Shown: positions 36,671 to 47,788 of the stretch, piece after piece | Numbering within the stretch: the stretch's first letter is position 1 | Layout: every line of letters starts with the position of its first letter | DNA from: Cololabis saira | Taxonomy: Eukaryota; Chordata; Actinopteri; Beloniformes; Belonidae | Direction: 5' to 3' | Assembly: GCF_033807715.1 (NCBI RefSeq) | Contig: NC_084591.1 | Location: 49,467,415 to 49,531,414, forward strand | Length of the DNA stretch: 64,000 nucleotides | The notes under the pieces: model-generated | Database searches by the model: none | What the model saw: only the letters and a program-made list of their open reading frames with translations | What the model was told of the DNA's origin: nothing | Position numbers and translations under genes: made by a program

Positions 36671-37177
36671 TAAGCCCTGTTTCCACTGAGCAAAAACGGT
36701 GGTGTTTTCATGCGTTTTGGCCATTCGTTTACATGAAAACGAAGCTCAAAGTCTCCAAAAACCATAATTTCTGAAAACTCCGGCCAAAGTGGAGATTTGC
36801 AAAAACTCCGTCTTCACGTTTGCTTGTAAACAGAGAGAAACGGACATTTAGGCTTCAGAACGTCACATTATGAGACAGAAACGTCACCAGCGTCATGAGT
36901 GTGTCCTGTGTTTAAAATTTGCTTGGCCACTGTAGTTACTCGTGTCATTGGTTGATGTTTTTTTCCAGGATTCTGATTGGCTAGCATGACTTTATCTTCT
37001 CGTTACACTGCCCCCTGTAGGTTTGGCTGCTCATAGCACCTTAACAGATATTCATGCAGGTTCGTGTAAATGAAGAGATTTTGAAAACGATCTGATGTAA
37101 ATGATGGTATTTTTCAAAACGTAGAGGGGGAAATATCTGTTTTTGTAAATACCCAGCTATGTGTAAACGTGGCCTTA
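36671..37177 (+). mobile_element. Foldback MITE with TAAGGCC ends, complete copy
   Basis: Left TAAGCCCTGTTTCCACTGAG and right GTGTAAACGTGGCCTTA are inverted relatives. The interior (GAACGTCACATTATGAGACA, GATTCTGATTGGCTAGCATG) matches 15121-15520. 507 bp; no coding frame. Confidence 0.82.
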
Positions 37178-37955
37178 GTTTTATTGTGTCTCAGCCAAAA
37201 GGCACAACGACAAAATAGTACAAGAGATTCATCATTCAGGACTATGTCTGATTTAGGCCCTGTGTTGGTTTGGTGGATGTTCCTGCCCAGACGGCTACGC
37301 CAGATTTCACCATTTCATTCCAATCAATACCACTTCTTTTTGGCAGTTTTTGTCTGACTAGTGTGACCAAACTGTAGCAAGCAGAAAACCAAACTGGAGT
37401 TCACTTTAAGCTGAGCTGAAGATAACTTTCTATTCCAACATATTGAAAAATATATATGGCTATGTCCAAAGGAACATCAGCTTCCATCATCCAATGAGCA
37501 GCCGGAGCGGCTCGTCGTGGTCCTGCACTTCTCTTGATTAGACATCTAGCTTAGTCTATTGTCCTGCCCAACTAGACGGGGTTTCTGAGCCAACGAAGCA
37601 GGGGCCGGGTCCCCACAGAGCTGCTGTGATGGGAAGACGTTTGCACTCACACACAGACTGTAGTGTGGAGGACGACCCCTGGAGCTCAGCATCCCCACGG
37701 TGGGGGAACTGGGGGAAATGGCAACCAGACACGCATACCTCACACGTGTGCCAGCTCGGAGCGCTGCAACCCGATCTCCGGCCACAGCTGTCCCAACATC
37801 GCACAGAAACACACGGAGAAGGAAAAGTTACGGACATGCGTGCAGAACAAAGATGACTCTGTGAGCAACATAAGAAAGCAGACAGAAAGCGCAAAGCCAA
37901 GACTGAAATGGGAAATCTGAGGGTGGGAACGACTGAGAGGTGCTGCAGTAATGAA
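37178..37955. other. Unique sequence, no supported gene
   Basis: Several overlapping frames of 76-136 codons lie on both strands of 37546-38111. They lack splice bounds and recognisable motifs. Confidence 0.35.
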
Positions 37956-38020
37956 GGGGGCCCCAAGGGGCCCCAAGGGGCCGCTAGGAGCCGGTAGGAG
38001 CCGGTAGGAGCCGGTAGGTA
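37956..38020 (+). repeat. Two adjacent 10-bp tandem repeats
   Basis: GGGGCCCCAA units pass into CCGGTAGGAG units, each about three copies. Confidence 0.9.
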
Positions 38021-38163
38021 ACATTGAAGGAGAACACACTAAAACACTAGAGCACAGAGTACAAACAATTAGTAAAACCATGACATAACTCCAAATAATG
38101 ACAAACAACATAAATGAAGAACAAACACAAACACATTAGCTCACACAAAAACACGGTAGTAAG

Positions 38164-38690
38164 GTAAAAAAAAAAGTAGTAAAATACAGTCAAAACGTAC
38201 AAAGACCAGGTCAAATACAGTATTAGGCCAAGAGTCTAGTCTGGCCTTCGGCAGGAGGGTCTTATGATCCTGGTCCTGCTCAAGGTTTCTTCCCTCCTAA
38301 AGGGGAGTTTTTCTTGCCACTGTTTGGCTTAAGGTTTTTCTCCTACTAAGGGAGTTTTTACCTGCCATTTTTTATGTAATAACTGCTCAGGGGTTTATGT
38401 TCTGGGTATGGGTCTCTGTAAAGCGTCTAGAGACAACTCTGTTGTATTAGACGCTATATAAATAAAATTGAATTGAATTGAATATTACAAAAGTAACTGT
38501 AATAATTTGTACGGTGAATTAAACCAATTTGACAAATTCTATGCCACAATGCCTGTTTCCAGGTCTTATTTTACACAACTGACGAGAATTATGTTTCTAT
38601 ACGGTCAAAACGTACAAAGACCGGGTCAAATACAGTATTACAAAAGTAATCTTCAACTCCTCCGTCACATGCCAGGAGATACGGACCAAT
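38164..38690 (+). repeat. 153-bp satellite-like monomers, split by an L2-like insertion
   Basis: CAAAACGTACAAAGACC occurs at 38191 and 38606. Subtracting the 262 bases of LINE plus duplication leaves a spacing of 153. Other monomer landmarks are CCAATTTGACAAATTCTATG and CAGGTCTTATTTTACACAAC. Reverse-oriented monomers lie at 46317-46618 with a 152-bp period. Confidence 0.8.
38226..38482 (+). mobile_element. 5'-truncated L2-like LINE 3' tail
   Basis: CTCAAGGTTTCTTCCCTCCT, then GTAAAGCGTCTAGAGACAAC and a terminal TATAAATAAAATTGAATTGA tail. These are the 3' UTR and pentamer tail of a fish L2-type element. TATTA is duplicated at 38221-38225 and 38483-38487, marking the insertion into the satellite monomer. 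Confidence 0.85.
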
Positions 38691-38699
38691 AAAAGATGA

Positions 38700-39490
38700 C
38701 ATTTATACTGCAATGAACGGCATACATAAGTGTGTGTTCCTGGTTGTGCGTGTGGCTGCAGGTGAGCTGCGTGTTTGTGAGTCCGTAGCCCGGTGTGAAC
38801 TGGATTATTTCTTCTAAGTGTTTTCTACGGGGCTTTTGCCCTTTTGTATGTACAGCACGACTGTGTGGGTGTGTTTCCAAGGCAGGAGACACAAAAGTCT
38901 GTTTAATCCACAGCAGCCCCGGACACACCAGCACAGCGTGCTAACACAACCAGAACACACTCCCGGATCAACAGCAGCGCTGGCGTTGGTGTGTCTGTGC
39001 AGCCTCGGGAGCTGCCGGGAAACCACACAAGGGTAATCCATCCAACACCTCACAGAGAGTTAGGAGGGAGGAAAGATGGATAAATGTTTGGGGAGAGGGA
39101 TGCATTGTACTGTTACACACACACAAAAAGAGAAGCTCTCTCACTTTGACTGGTAACAACTACTTTCTCTTAATAATTCTACCTCTTACTAGGAACTTTC
39201 AGTCACTCCTAACCTGCTTGGAGCTGTGCACTGTAAAAAATAAATAAGCGCATGTAAATATAACATATTTAAATCTGTGATATTAACAATTAAAAATGAA
39301 GTTTGTTGCTTTACATGAATACATCTAGTTTTGAACTTAATCTGCATTTGTTAAAAATTCAAGACATTGTGCATTTTTTCCTTAACCAGCAATATTTATG
39401 TAATCCCAGTTAATATTTTCATTTACACACAAACAACAAGCAATGATCTTGTTGTATCTAATATTTAATGTATTTGTTGTATTTACCTTT
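38700..39490. other. Unique sequence, AT-rich to the right
   Basis: No exon or repeat supported. Confidence 0.4.
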
Positions 39491-40202
39491 TATTACTTGC
39501 ATATAAAGCCCAAAACGGCTTAGCTCCGCAGTATTTACAAGACCTGATAGTGCCTTATGTTCCTGGCAGAGCTCTCCGCTCCCAGGGTGCAGGTTTACTC
39601 GTAGTTCCTAGAGTATGTAAATGTAGATTTGGAGGGCGGGCGTTCTGTAATCAGGCACCATTACTATGGAACCAACTTCCAATCTGGGTTAAGGAGGCTG
39701 ACACCACCTCCACCTTTAAAACTAAACTTAAAACCTTTCTGTTTAGTAAAGCCTATAGTTAGTGTTTAGTAAACCTCTAGCTGGTGTTGGTAAATCTCTA
39801 GGTAGTGTAAACTCTAGTGTGTTAGAGTCAGTAGTCATAGTTGCAGCTATAGAACAAGACTATAATAGTTAGTCTCAAACATAGCCTCGCGGTAGATATG
39901 CTGCTATAGGCTTATGCTGCAGGGGGGCACCGACATGATCCGCCGGGCGGTGCCTCTCACCCTTCTTCTCCTCTCCTCTTCCCTTCTTCTCTTCTACATT
40001 ACCATTTTTATTTATTATAAATATCTCATAGCTATCATTTTTGTCCATCGTTCCTGTAGTTTCTTGTGCCGGCCCCCCTTTTTTCTCTTTTGTGCATGTT
40101 TGCAGGCCGGAGCCTCGGGAGCTGCGTTCTGGCCTGCGGTCCCGGTCCCCCCCCATCCCCGGTCATCCCGTTGCTGCTTCCACCTGCCTAAGTGGATGTC
40201 TG
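39491..40202 (+). mobile_element. L2-like LINE: C-terminus of the reverse-transcriptase ORF and 3' UTR
   Basis: In frame from about 39491 the conceptual protein reads AYKAQNGLAPQYLQDLIVPY, later GRAFCNQAPLLWNQLP and FKTKLKTFLF, stopping at 39762. These are the conserved closing motifs of L2/CR1-superfamily reverse transcriptases (APxLWNxLP, FKxxLKTxLF). The long 3' UTR follows, with CAGGGGGGCACCGACATGAT and GCCGGAGCCTCGGGAGCTGC. The AATTG-tailed end is missing. The fragment at 38226 may be the 3' end of the same family. Confidence 0.85.
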
Positions 40203-40232
40203 CTGTGTGCTGCTGACGTCAGCAGCACACAG
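40203..40232. repeat. 30-bp perfect palindrome with a central CRE-like core
   Basis: Two 15-base arms without spacer: CTGTGTGCTGCTGAC and its complement, with TGACGTCA at the centre. It lies exactly between the LINE 3' UTR and the AAGG-rich element. Confidence 0.93.
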
Positions 40233-40503
40233 GAAGGGAAGGGAGGGAGAGAAGAAGGAAGGAAGGAAGGAAGGAAGAAAAGAGGAAGGGAGAAGGAAGG
40301 AGAGAGCAGAAGGAAGGAAGGAAGGAAGGAAGGAAGGAAGGAAGGAAGGAAGGAAGGAAGGAAGGAAGGAAGGAAGGAAGGAAGGAAGGAAGGAAGGAAG
40401 GAAGGAAGGAAGGAAGGAAGGAAGGAAGGAAGGAGAGAGCAGGAGGAAAGAAGGAACAGGAGAATGAGGTCATTTTGACCCAAAGACAGCACACGGGCTA
40501 AAA
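40233..40503 (-). mobile_element. TTAA/piggyBac-like element, minus orientation, one end lost
   Basis: The right border GAGGTCATTTTGACCCAAAG then ACAGCACACGGGC is the complement of the CCC-TGGTACTG terminus seen at 29389 and 58583, with TTAA mutated. The left terminus is missing. The body is (AAGG)n; 40310-40433 is a pure run of about 31 units. Confidence 0.75.
40310..40433 (+). repeat. (AAGG)31 microsatellite
   Basis: Pure tetranucleotide purine run of 124 bp inside the element above. Confidence 0.97.
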
Positions 40504-40914
40504 ACAAAAGCAAGTAGGATGATAAGGAATTAAATTTGTGGAATATCACAATTTTCAATTTTATTCAAACTATGCTAGTTACCTTTCAGAGGATACAGGG
40601 TTTAAAGATTATTAAAGTCCAAATACTGGGAGTCATGCTCGATAAGAACATCTGCTCAATGCAAGAATTGAAATGTAAATGTGTGCGTAATGAGAAAACC
40701 AAGAGGAGGCTGTGACGGGAACGGCAGAGCGACGCAGAGAAGAATAAAACCATCATTTAACAAGGAAACAGATAGAGGAGAGATGGAAGGATGGAAGAGG
40801 ACGGAGGGTGGGCGGACCAGAGGGGGAGGTGATGAAGGGACAGATCTGAGACGTGGCACTCCTCCCTGCACTCCTGCCTGGGAAAAGAGGGATTTGCTCT
40901 CCCTAGGAGGGAGG
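40504..40914. other. Unique sequence, purine-rich to the right
   Basis: No gene supported. Confidence 0.4.
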
Positions 40915-41086
40915 AGAGATGGAAGGAGGTGGGGGAGGAGAGGCGAGGAGAACAGGAGGACCACTGAGAGACGGGTGGGGGGGACGGAGGGAGGATTGGG
41001 AGAGATGGAAGGAGGTGGGGGAGGAGAGGCGAGGAGAACAGGAGGACCACTGAGAGACGGGTGGGGGGGACGGAGGGAGGATTGGG
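40915..41086 (+). repeat. Perfect 86-bp tandem duplication
   Basis: AGAGATGGAAGGAGGTGGGG starts at 40915 and again at 41001. The two 86-bp copies are identical throughout, implying a recent event. Sequence is purine-rich, giving Gly-Arg or Pro-Ser artefact frames. Confidence 0.95.
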
Positions 41087-41386
41087 GATAAAGGAAAAAC
41101 AGATCAAGAGGGAAAAAAGGAAGATTTATCCTAAAAATCATTCTCTGAAACAGTCCCCACCAGGCTCAGCTAGACGCCCGGGAGAAATGATGTTCCTCTG
41201 TTTCTCCACGTTCACACAGACTAAAGGTCCTCGGCCTCACGGAAACACCTAGAAAACACCGGCACAATTCGGTTTTCTCGCTGGCTAATGTTTGGGATGA
41301 TTAAAAAAACCCCAGAAAGATTTAAAGGTTTATACATAACCTTTGTTTTAACCAGAGACATCACCCAGTTGCATCATGACCATTAA

Positions 41387-42012
41387 GGCCCAATCCCAAT
41401 ACACCCCCTATTTTCTACCACTAGCCCTCCCTCACTACCACTACCCCGAAAAAAGAAGGGACAAATTTTAGGGCACTTGAAATCTTCCCAGGGCCAGTCC
41501 CAATACTCCCACTACTCCTACTTTTCAGCACCACCCCTAAATTTTGCTGCTACGTCACTGCGTGGTTTATGTTCGGGTACGTAAGCGACTGCGTAGTTAC
41601 GTTTGCACAAACGTCACACCATATCAGGAAACCCAGAGCTAAAAGCTGTTTTAATTTCAGCTGTAGCGCTGTTAATATGCCACTTTATTAAGTTTTAATA
41701 TTTTTTCAGGCGTAAAAGTAACCGTTAAGATCCCCAACCTGGGCTCAGTTTATCCTAATAACGCCTGTTAAGAAATTTGATCCGATGTTTTCGGATAAAA
41801 GCCGCCGGCTCGGAGCAGCAGCAGCAGCCGTTACCATGGTAACAGTTCACGGCCGGGTCAACCTGCGCCGTCGTCCCGGGGAGAAACCTGCAGCTCTGTG
41901 GAGATAACCTACGCGGTAGGCTCTGCACCGATTTAACGCAGAACCATAAATCAGCCTTCATTCTGGCAAGGTTTGAAAAAGACTTCGCAACAACGAGTAT
42001 TGGGACTGGCCC
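41387..42012 (+). mobile_element. DNA transposon with GGCCCAATCCCAATAC / GTATTGGGACTGGCCC ends
   Basis: The two borders are inverted repeats. A second copy of the terminus (GGGCCAGTCCCAATACTCCC) lies internally at about 41495, suggesting tandem or nested insertion. The right part contains GGTAGGCTCTGCACCGATTT and ACGCAGAACCATAAATCAGC, shared with 3582-3640. About 626 bp, CpG-rich at 41780-41920, no coding frame. Superfamily unresolved. Confidence 0.7.
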
Positions 42013-43676
42013 AAAACAATGAGGAGATGTCCCTCTGCAGACTAAAGATTCAAGATGAGTAAGACTAATGGATTCAACTAAAACAATTTAAAAAAAAACC
42101 CCATAAAACTCCATAAAACATTACGTTGTTCATGATGCATCACATTGCTCGTATCCACATTATCCAATATCTGGTTTGCACATTATTGATCCAAAGCAAA
42201 CCTTGGTGAACTGCACCTCCACTGCAGTGTGCGTGTACACAGCAGAAAACACACACCGTTAGAGCTTTATATGCTGTAAAAAACACACTTCAGATATTTC
42301 AAATGTTCATCATGCTTCTAGAAAACTGTTCCCATGAAACAAAAGCATGCTCTTATCAAAGATAACAGTACGTCACCTACACACCTGTAAAAGGACCAGT
42401 GGCGACAAAGAAGGAAAGTATTGATGACTCAGACTTGGGTGAATAATGATCAGTCATCCAACCAAACCTCTGACAGGAGTAGCTCAGTGTTTCTTCAGGG
42501 AAAACCATTTAGAAATATATGTGGGTGTCGGTTTGACGCCTGCCAGTCACAGCCCCCACACGGCAGTAAAGTTGCTTTCGTCAACGAAAATTATGACTAA
42601 ATATCGTCGTCAACGAACCTTGAAGTACTGCCTTTAGTTTCTGCTTTTCCTACAAAAACTCCCTTCTGCCTTCGTATTGCCTTTACCTTTTCATTTATTT
42701 GGTTTATTTCTTGTTACAAACTCTGATTCTGTCCATTCTTAATAGTTTCAATCCTCTTAAATCTTGCTCCCTTTGTTTTCTTGCACTCCCTGATGAGCTG
42801 GACCTCTAGAGGAAACTAACTTTGTCTGTTTATAAGTAAGCCTTATTTATATTCACCAACTGTATCTATAGGAAATGCTTTTTAAAATGGTTTAAAACAC
42901 TTTCAACAGGTTTGTGTGAACTGGGTGACCCACAGTTTATTAAACTGCAACATCCAAGTCTGAAATTCTTAATTTTTTTCCTCCATGGTCTCTTCCCTGA
43001 CTGCATGCCCCCGCTGCTTTCTTTTGGTAGAACTGCTGCTGAAGTGCATTCTGGGAGAGATGTCAGACTTCTTTATAATCTAGCAGCAGGCCGTCGCAGC
43101 TGCCAGTCAGCGCCGCGGCAGACGTGTACATTCACACATACAGGGGATGCCAAGTCCCTCTGAAAGGATTCCACGCGTTCGTTCAACAGAAAGAAAGAAA
43201 GAAAGAAAGAGCGCGGCCGCCGCCGTCATGCCAACACACAACTTACACAAAATCAAAAGTTAAATCAATCTCTCACGTTGTCTCACTCTATTTTCCTGAA
43301 GAAACGTGGAAGAGATTTTCAGAATCCCCTGTTGTATCTCTTTATCCTTCTCTCCTACTATTTTGCTGTCGCTCCTTCCAAACTCAAAACTCAATTAGTA
43401 AATTAGTTCCAGCTCGCTAAGCGGTAAACAGCAGCCTGGGAGAGCATAAACACACACATACGTACTCCATTAGGGCTCCACGAGCACCGTACAACCCACA
43501 AACCCTCGGTATTCAGGTACACACTCACACACACACTACAGGAGTCATTCATTTATTAACTCACAGAGGAGTCTGCACATAAACACAAACCTGCGCGTGC
43601 ACACGTCCAGTTACGTTCAGCTATTATCTTTGAGAACTGAAGGAGATTTAAAAACTCGACCAGGAGCTCAGTGACT
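42013..43676. other. Mostly unique sequence
   Basis: A fragment at 42572-42620 (TTTCGTCAACGAAAATTATG, CGTCGTCAACGAA) resembles the end of a common fish DNA transposon. A short AAAG run is at 43191-43210. No gene supported. Confidence 0.4.
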
Positions 43677-45563
43677 GACTGTGTTTCCATGCATCAATAA
43701 CGCTTTTAAAACTCTAATATTGGCAATAACCTGAATTTGCACGGCCATGTAAACACCAATAACCCCTTTGAATAACCCGAATTTGCTCATATTCAGGTTT
43801 TTAAAAACCCCAATATGACCCCTGGGTTACTCCTTTTAAAACCTGAATATTGGGTCATGTAAACGCCAAACGGAATATCCCCATCAAACGGAACAGGAAT
43901 TTGTTTTCTGCACGTGCTCTGTTCACAAGGAATCCTGGTCTTTTGAGTCCAGGAAGTTCTTATAAACACGGAGAAACACAAGACCAGGAGGAGACCAGAG
44001 TGCGAAATACGGGGGGGTTCGACCCCCCGATCAACCTTTAAGCCCCCCTGAAGGACTCAAAAGCCAAATTTAGGGGGGGTCTCGATGTTGTCAAAAAAAT
44101 AAATAAATTAGGCTATATAATATAATATGATAATTTCATTGTCACTAATGGGCAATTAAATATGTTTAAGAGATCGCCATATAAAATATTCACAATTCAA
44201 AACTTTTATTGGTTTAACACAAGTCCTGCACCTTTATGTATGCAAATTAGCCAAATGCTTCAGCTGAGTGCAAACGAGGCTTTTCCGTAGTTAATAACAC
44301 GGACAGCCAGGCGCGCAACAGGTTGCCTCAACAGACCAAAAACTCGACCCGGTTCCATTTGTCAGAAGAAGCTGGATCAAAGCAGGACATCGCCTCTCTT
44401 CTTCCTGGAAACCAGGACGGAGAGCACAAGAAGTCGAGAAAAGACACATTTGGTCTATTTTAACTTAAGGTAAGAGGCCAGCCTGCTTAATATGGCCTGA
44501 ACCCACCTGAGAGCTAATGGTTGGTTTTTTTAAATTATTGTTATTATTATTTTGCGTTATGGCCTGTTATGAGTGTGATTTGTGAATGTGTAAGCTGCGT
44601 GAACCCACCTGTTGAGAGCCATCATGTTTTTTTTTTTAATTTTGCGTGATGACCTGTTATGAGTGGAATTTGTGAATGTGTTCAAATGTTTTAACACAGC
44701 TGCAGCTGTGTTAAAACATAATTTCCTGGATGGTTACATCACGTAAATAATCAGTCATCATTGTGCAGGCTGAGGATCTGTTTAAGTGCGTTGATTGCAC
44801 GTCTCCGATAGTGGCATTTGTTGTTATTACTGTTATTTGAATGCACAATTCATTTTCATTGTATTTTTTTTTATTTATCTAAAAAAATACATTAGCCTAT
44901 TTTATTTGTTTATTCGTTTCTGCAATGCACTGGTTCTGCGCCAGTGTCTTATACCTGGTATTTATTCATTAAGTGCACCAGTGTGGTGCCAATTAATGTC
45001 TTTTATTTATTTTAATTATCAGATATAATTTGTAAATAACATTCTGCATCGTAATGCACAATCTTGCCTCCTGTTAGTAAAACAACGTGCATCTCAAATG
45101 GTTAAAAGTGTGCGTGTATTTGTCATAGGCTATAATAGGCTGATTGTATTGGTTTATTGTATAGGGCCACACTGCTTAAAAAACAAAAAACAAAAAAAAA
45201 AAAACGCGACTTAAGGACCCCCCCGAATATGGATGGGTATTTCGCACACTGGAGGAGACTAATCACTTCATAAATGTAATGAAGGATATGAACATTTCTG
45301 CATTTGTAGACGGTAGAAAGTACCGGGATAGAAGATTTAAAAGAAGGTGAGAGAAAAGTTGCGCGAAGCAGCATTTGTTTTGAATTTGGATACAGGAAGA
45401 AGAAGCAGAAATGACGGGAATTGCGTCATGATGTTCTCCGTGCGTTGTTGTTTTGATCCAGATATCCCGAATGATTAATTACCATGTAAACGGAATATTC
45501 CCAATGTTTCAGTAACCGGAATATTAGCAACAACCTGAATTTTGACTGCATGTAAACGTAGTC
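43677..45563 (+). mobile_element. Foldback DNA element, family D copy 3, split by a hAT insertion
   Basis: The left piece 43677-43995 (GACTGTGTTTCCATGCATC) and right piece 45252-45563 (ending GTAAACGTAGTC) together equal the 620-bp family D element. Possible duplication AGTGACT/AGTGAAT at the borders, 6 of 7. Confidence 0.9.
43996..45251 (+). mobile_element. hAT-type element nested in family D copy 3 (1256 bp)
   Basis: Ends CAGAGTGCGAAATACGGGGG and GGGTATTTCGCACACTG are inverted repeats. GAGGAGAC is duplicated exactly at 43988-43995 and 45252-45259. CCCCCC motifs recur near both ends. The interior has an imperfect tandem duplication of about 100 bp near 44510-44690 (landmark CCTGTTATGAGTG) and poly-T patches. 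No transposase recognised. Confidence 0.93.
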
Positions 45564-45774
45564 AGTGAATGACGTGCTTCCATTTGTTTGAAAGTAGAAG
45601 GAAGTGGAGAAGAGACGAGAGGGTGACGGAGGAGGAAAAGAGCACAGGTAGATATTTAAACCTTTAAATGAGAGACTGTGGAGAAAAAAAGAATAAACAT
45701 CCAAACGCCCCCCCTCCCCAAACACTCCCCCTGCAGCACTAAAGTACAGCTGAGCTGGTTAAAAGCAAAGCTTT
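45564..45774. other. Unique sequence, nothing recognised
   Basis: No feature supported. Confidence 0.4.
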
Positions 45775-45960
45775 CATGGCCTTTAAAAATTAAAGCGCAC
45801 ACACTGGAGCTCAGTGGTGTATTTTGACGGTGTGTGATGACCGTGGGTAAAGCACTTAAGCTGCTGTAATTAGCCTGATCGCCGTGGCGACTGAAGATGC
45901 GCCCTTTCATTCTCGCATCCCCTCACTTCAGAAACTGGCATGACACACTAAAGCACACTC
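45775..45960. promoter_or_regulatory. Candidate conserved non-coding element
   Basis: Unique block with ATGGCCTTTAAAAATTAAAG, then AGCTGCTGTAATTAGCCTGA and GCCGTGGCGACTGAAGATGC. Homeodomain-like TAATTA core, no repeats. Inference only. Confidence 0.3.
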
Positions 45961-46316
45961 ACACGAGGGAGAACAAACACACACGACTGTGATGTCTGTC
46001 ATGCACAAACCCCGACCCGCGGGGGATCCACGGGCCCAAACACACTCACACAAACACACAAACACACAAAGAGTGTTCGGGACGACTGAAGAGCAGCTTG
46101 AACTTGATGATACACCGAAGTTAGCCGTTTGTGGTGGAAATTCGGGTCCTGCGTTGCTTTTAAATCCACCTGTCTTCCTCTCTCTGCCCACTTAAGAAAT
46201 TGTTTAATAGAGAAGAAGTGGATTTCTGGCTGTTTTTGTTAAATCTCCTGTTCACTTCAAAGCCGCTCTCGCAGATCCATGATACATTAAGGCCGTTAGA
46301 ACGTTTCCAAAACAGG

Positions 46317-46618
46317 TAATAAGCCCTGAATGCAGGCGTTGGGACGTAGAATTGTCAAATTGGTTTGATTCACCGCACGAATCGGCACAGATTACTTTCT
46401 TATACTGGATTTGACCCGGTCTTTGTACGTTTTGACCGTATAGAAACGTAATTCTCATCAGTTGTGTGAAATAAGACCTGGAAACAGGGATTGTGGCATA
46501 GAATTGTCAAATTGGTTTAATTCACCCTTCGAATCGTTACAGATTACTTTTGTAATACTGTATTTGACCTGGTCTTTGTACGTTTTGACCGTATAGAAAC
46601 ATAATTCTTGCCATTGTA
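46317..46618 (-). repeat. Two 152-bp satellite-like monomers
   Basis: GAATTGTCAAATTGGTTT recurs at 46349 and 46501, a 152-bp step. GGTCTTTGTACGTTTTGACC is in both. Reverse complement of the monomers at 38164-38690. Confidence 0.85.
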
Positions 46619-46812
46619 AGAATGAGATGAACCTGATGGATCTACTGCCCTTACTTTTTAACAATTTTTTATTATTTTACCTCTTTTCTTATCATTTTAT
46701 TTCATTGTATTTGTTATTTATGTTTTAATTGTGTCTTGCCACTTCTAATGTTGACGTAAAGCACTTTGAATGACCTTGTGTTGAATTGTGTTGCCTTGCC
46801 TAATAAAGTTGG
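46619..46812 (+). mobile_element. Probable LINE 3' tail
   Basis: GTAAAGCACTTTGAATGACC then a TTGAATTGTGTTGCCTTGCC tail with an AATAAA signal resembles a fish non-LTR retrotransposon 3' end. No coding part remains. Confidence 0.5.
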
Positions 46813-47076
46813 ATCATCATCGTGCAGCAGCAGCGATGAGTAAAACAGAACAAAAACATGTTTGCAGGCACTGCTGATATTCTGAGGCAACTGCAGAAAA
46901 AGTGGATGAGAATAAAGGAAACACAAAAAAATGAATGAGAATGAAAAAGGTGAAAGACTTAAGATGGCCAACGAGGAAAAATGAAAGAATAAAAGCGAGG
47001 GAAGGAGGCAGTGGAGCTGAGCCAGGACTGAACAAAGAACTACAGTAAGAGTCCGCTGGCCTTCCAGCTGCTCCCG

Positions 47077-47225
<149 letters not shown>

Positions 47226-47304
47226 CCCGGCACGCACACACACACACACACACACTCCCTGCACACACACTCCCCGAGAACACACACTCCCCGGGCTGGG
47301 GATG

Positions 47305-47308
<4 letters not shown>

Positions 47309-47387
<79 letters not shown>
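47309..47387 (+). repeat. (GT)39 microsatellite
   Basis: GT run about 85 bases downstream of the CA tract, so the two tracts are inverted complements. Confidence 0.98.
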
Positions 47388-47390
<3 letters not shown>

Positions 47391-47471
47391 CTGTGAGGTC
47401 CCCATAGGTGTCCACCCTTTCAGTGCTCTGACTGCCAACTCATAAACCCCCAACCTCCGTCTACCCCGCAG

Positions 47472-47660
47472 AGAGGAGGAGGAGAGGAGGAGAGGAGAGG
47501 AGGAGAGGAGAGGAGGAGAGGAGGAGAGGAGGGGGAGAGGAGGAGAGGAGAGGAGGAGGAGGAGAGGAGGAGAGGAGGAGGAGAGGAGAGGAGGAGGAGG
47601 AGAGGAGGAGAGGAGGAGGAGAGGAGGAGAGGAGGAGAGGAGGAGGGGGAGAGGAGGGGG
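47472..47660 (+). repeat. GAGGA polypurine tract, 190 bp
   Basis: GAGGAGAGGAGGAGAGGAGA-type units with almost no pyrimidines. The complementary Pro-Leu-Ser frames are artefacts. Confidence 0.95.
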
Positions 47661-47788
47661 TGACAAAAAGATGAAGAATTCAACTGTCCCACTTGTGTTC
47701 ATTTCCATGGTACGTGGTGTAACTGCAGGAGAACGTGGAGGTTAGAGAGAGAACATGCAGCACAACAACTGTCACAACTGGATTATTC

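Noticed and set aside
37546..38111. Cluster of 76-136-codon frames on both strands
   Set aside because: Mutually overlapping, no family resemblance and no splice signals; chance in GC-rich sequence.
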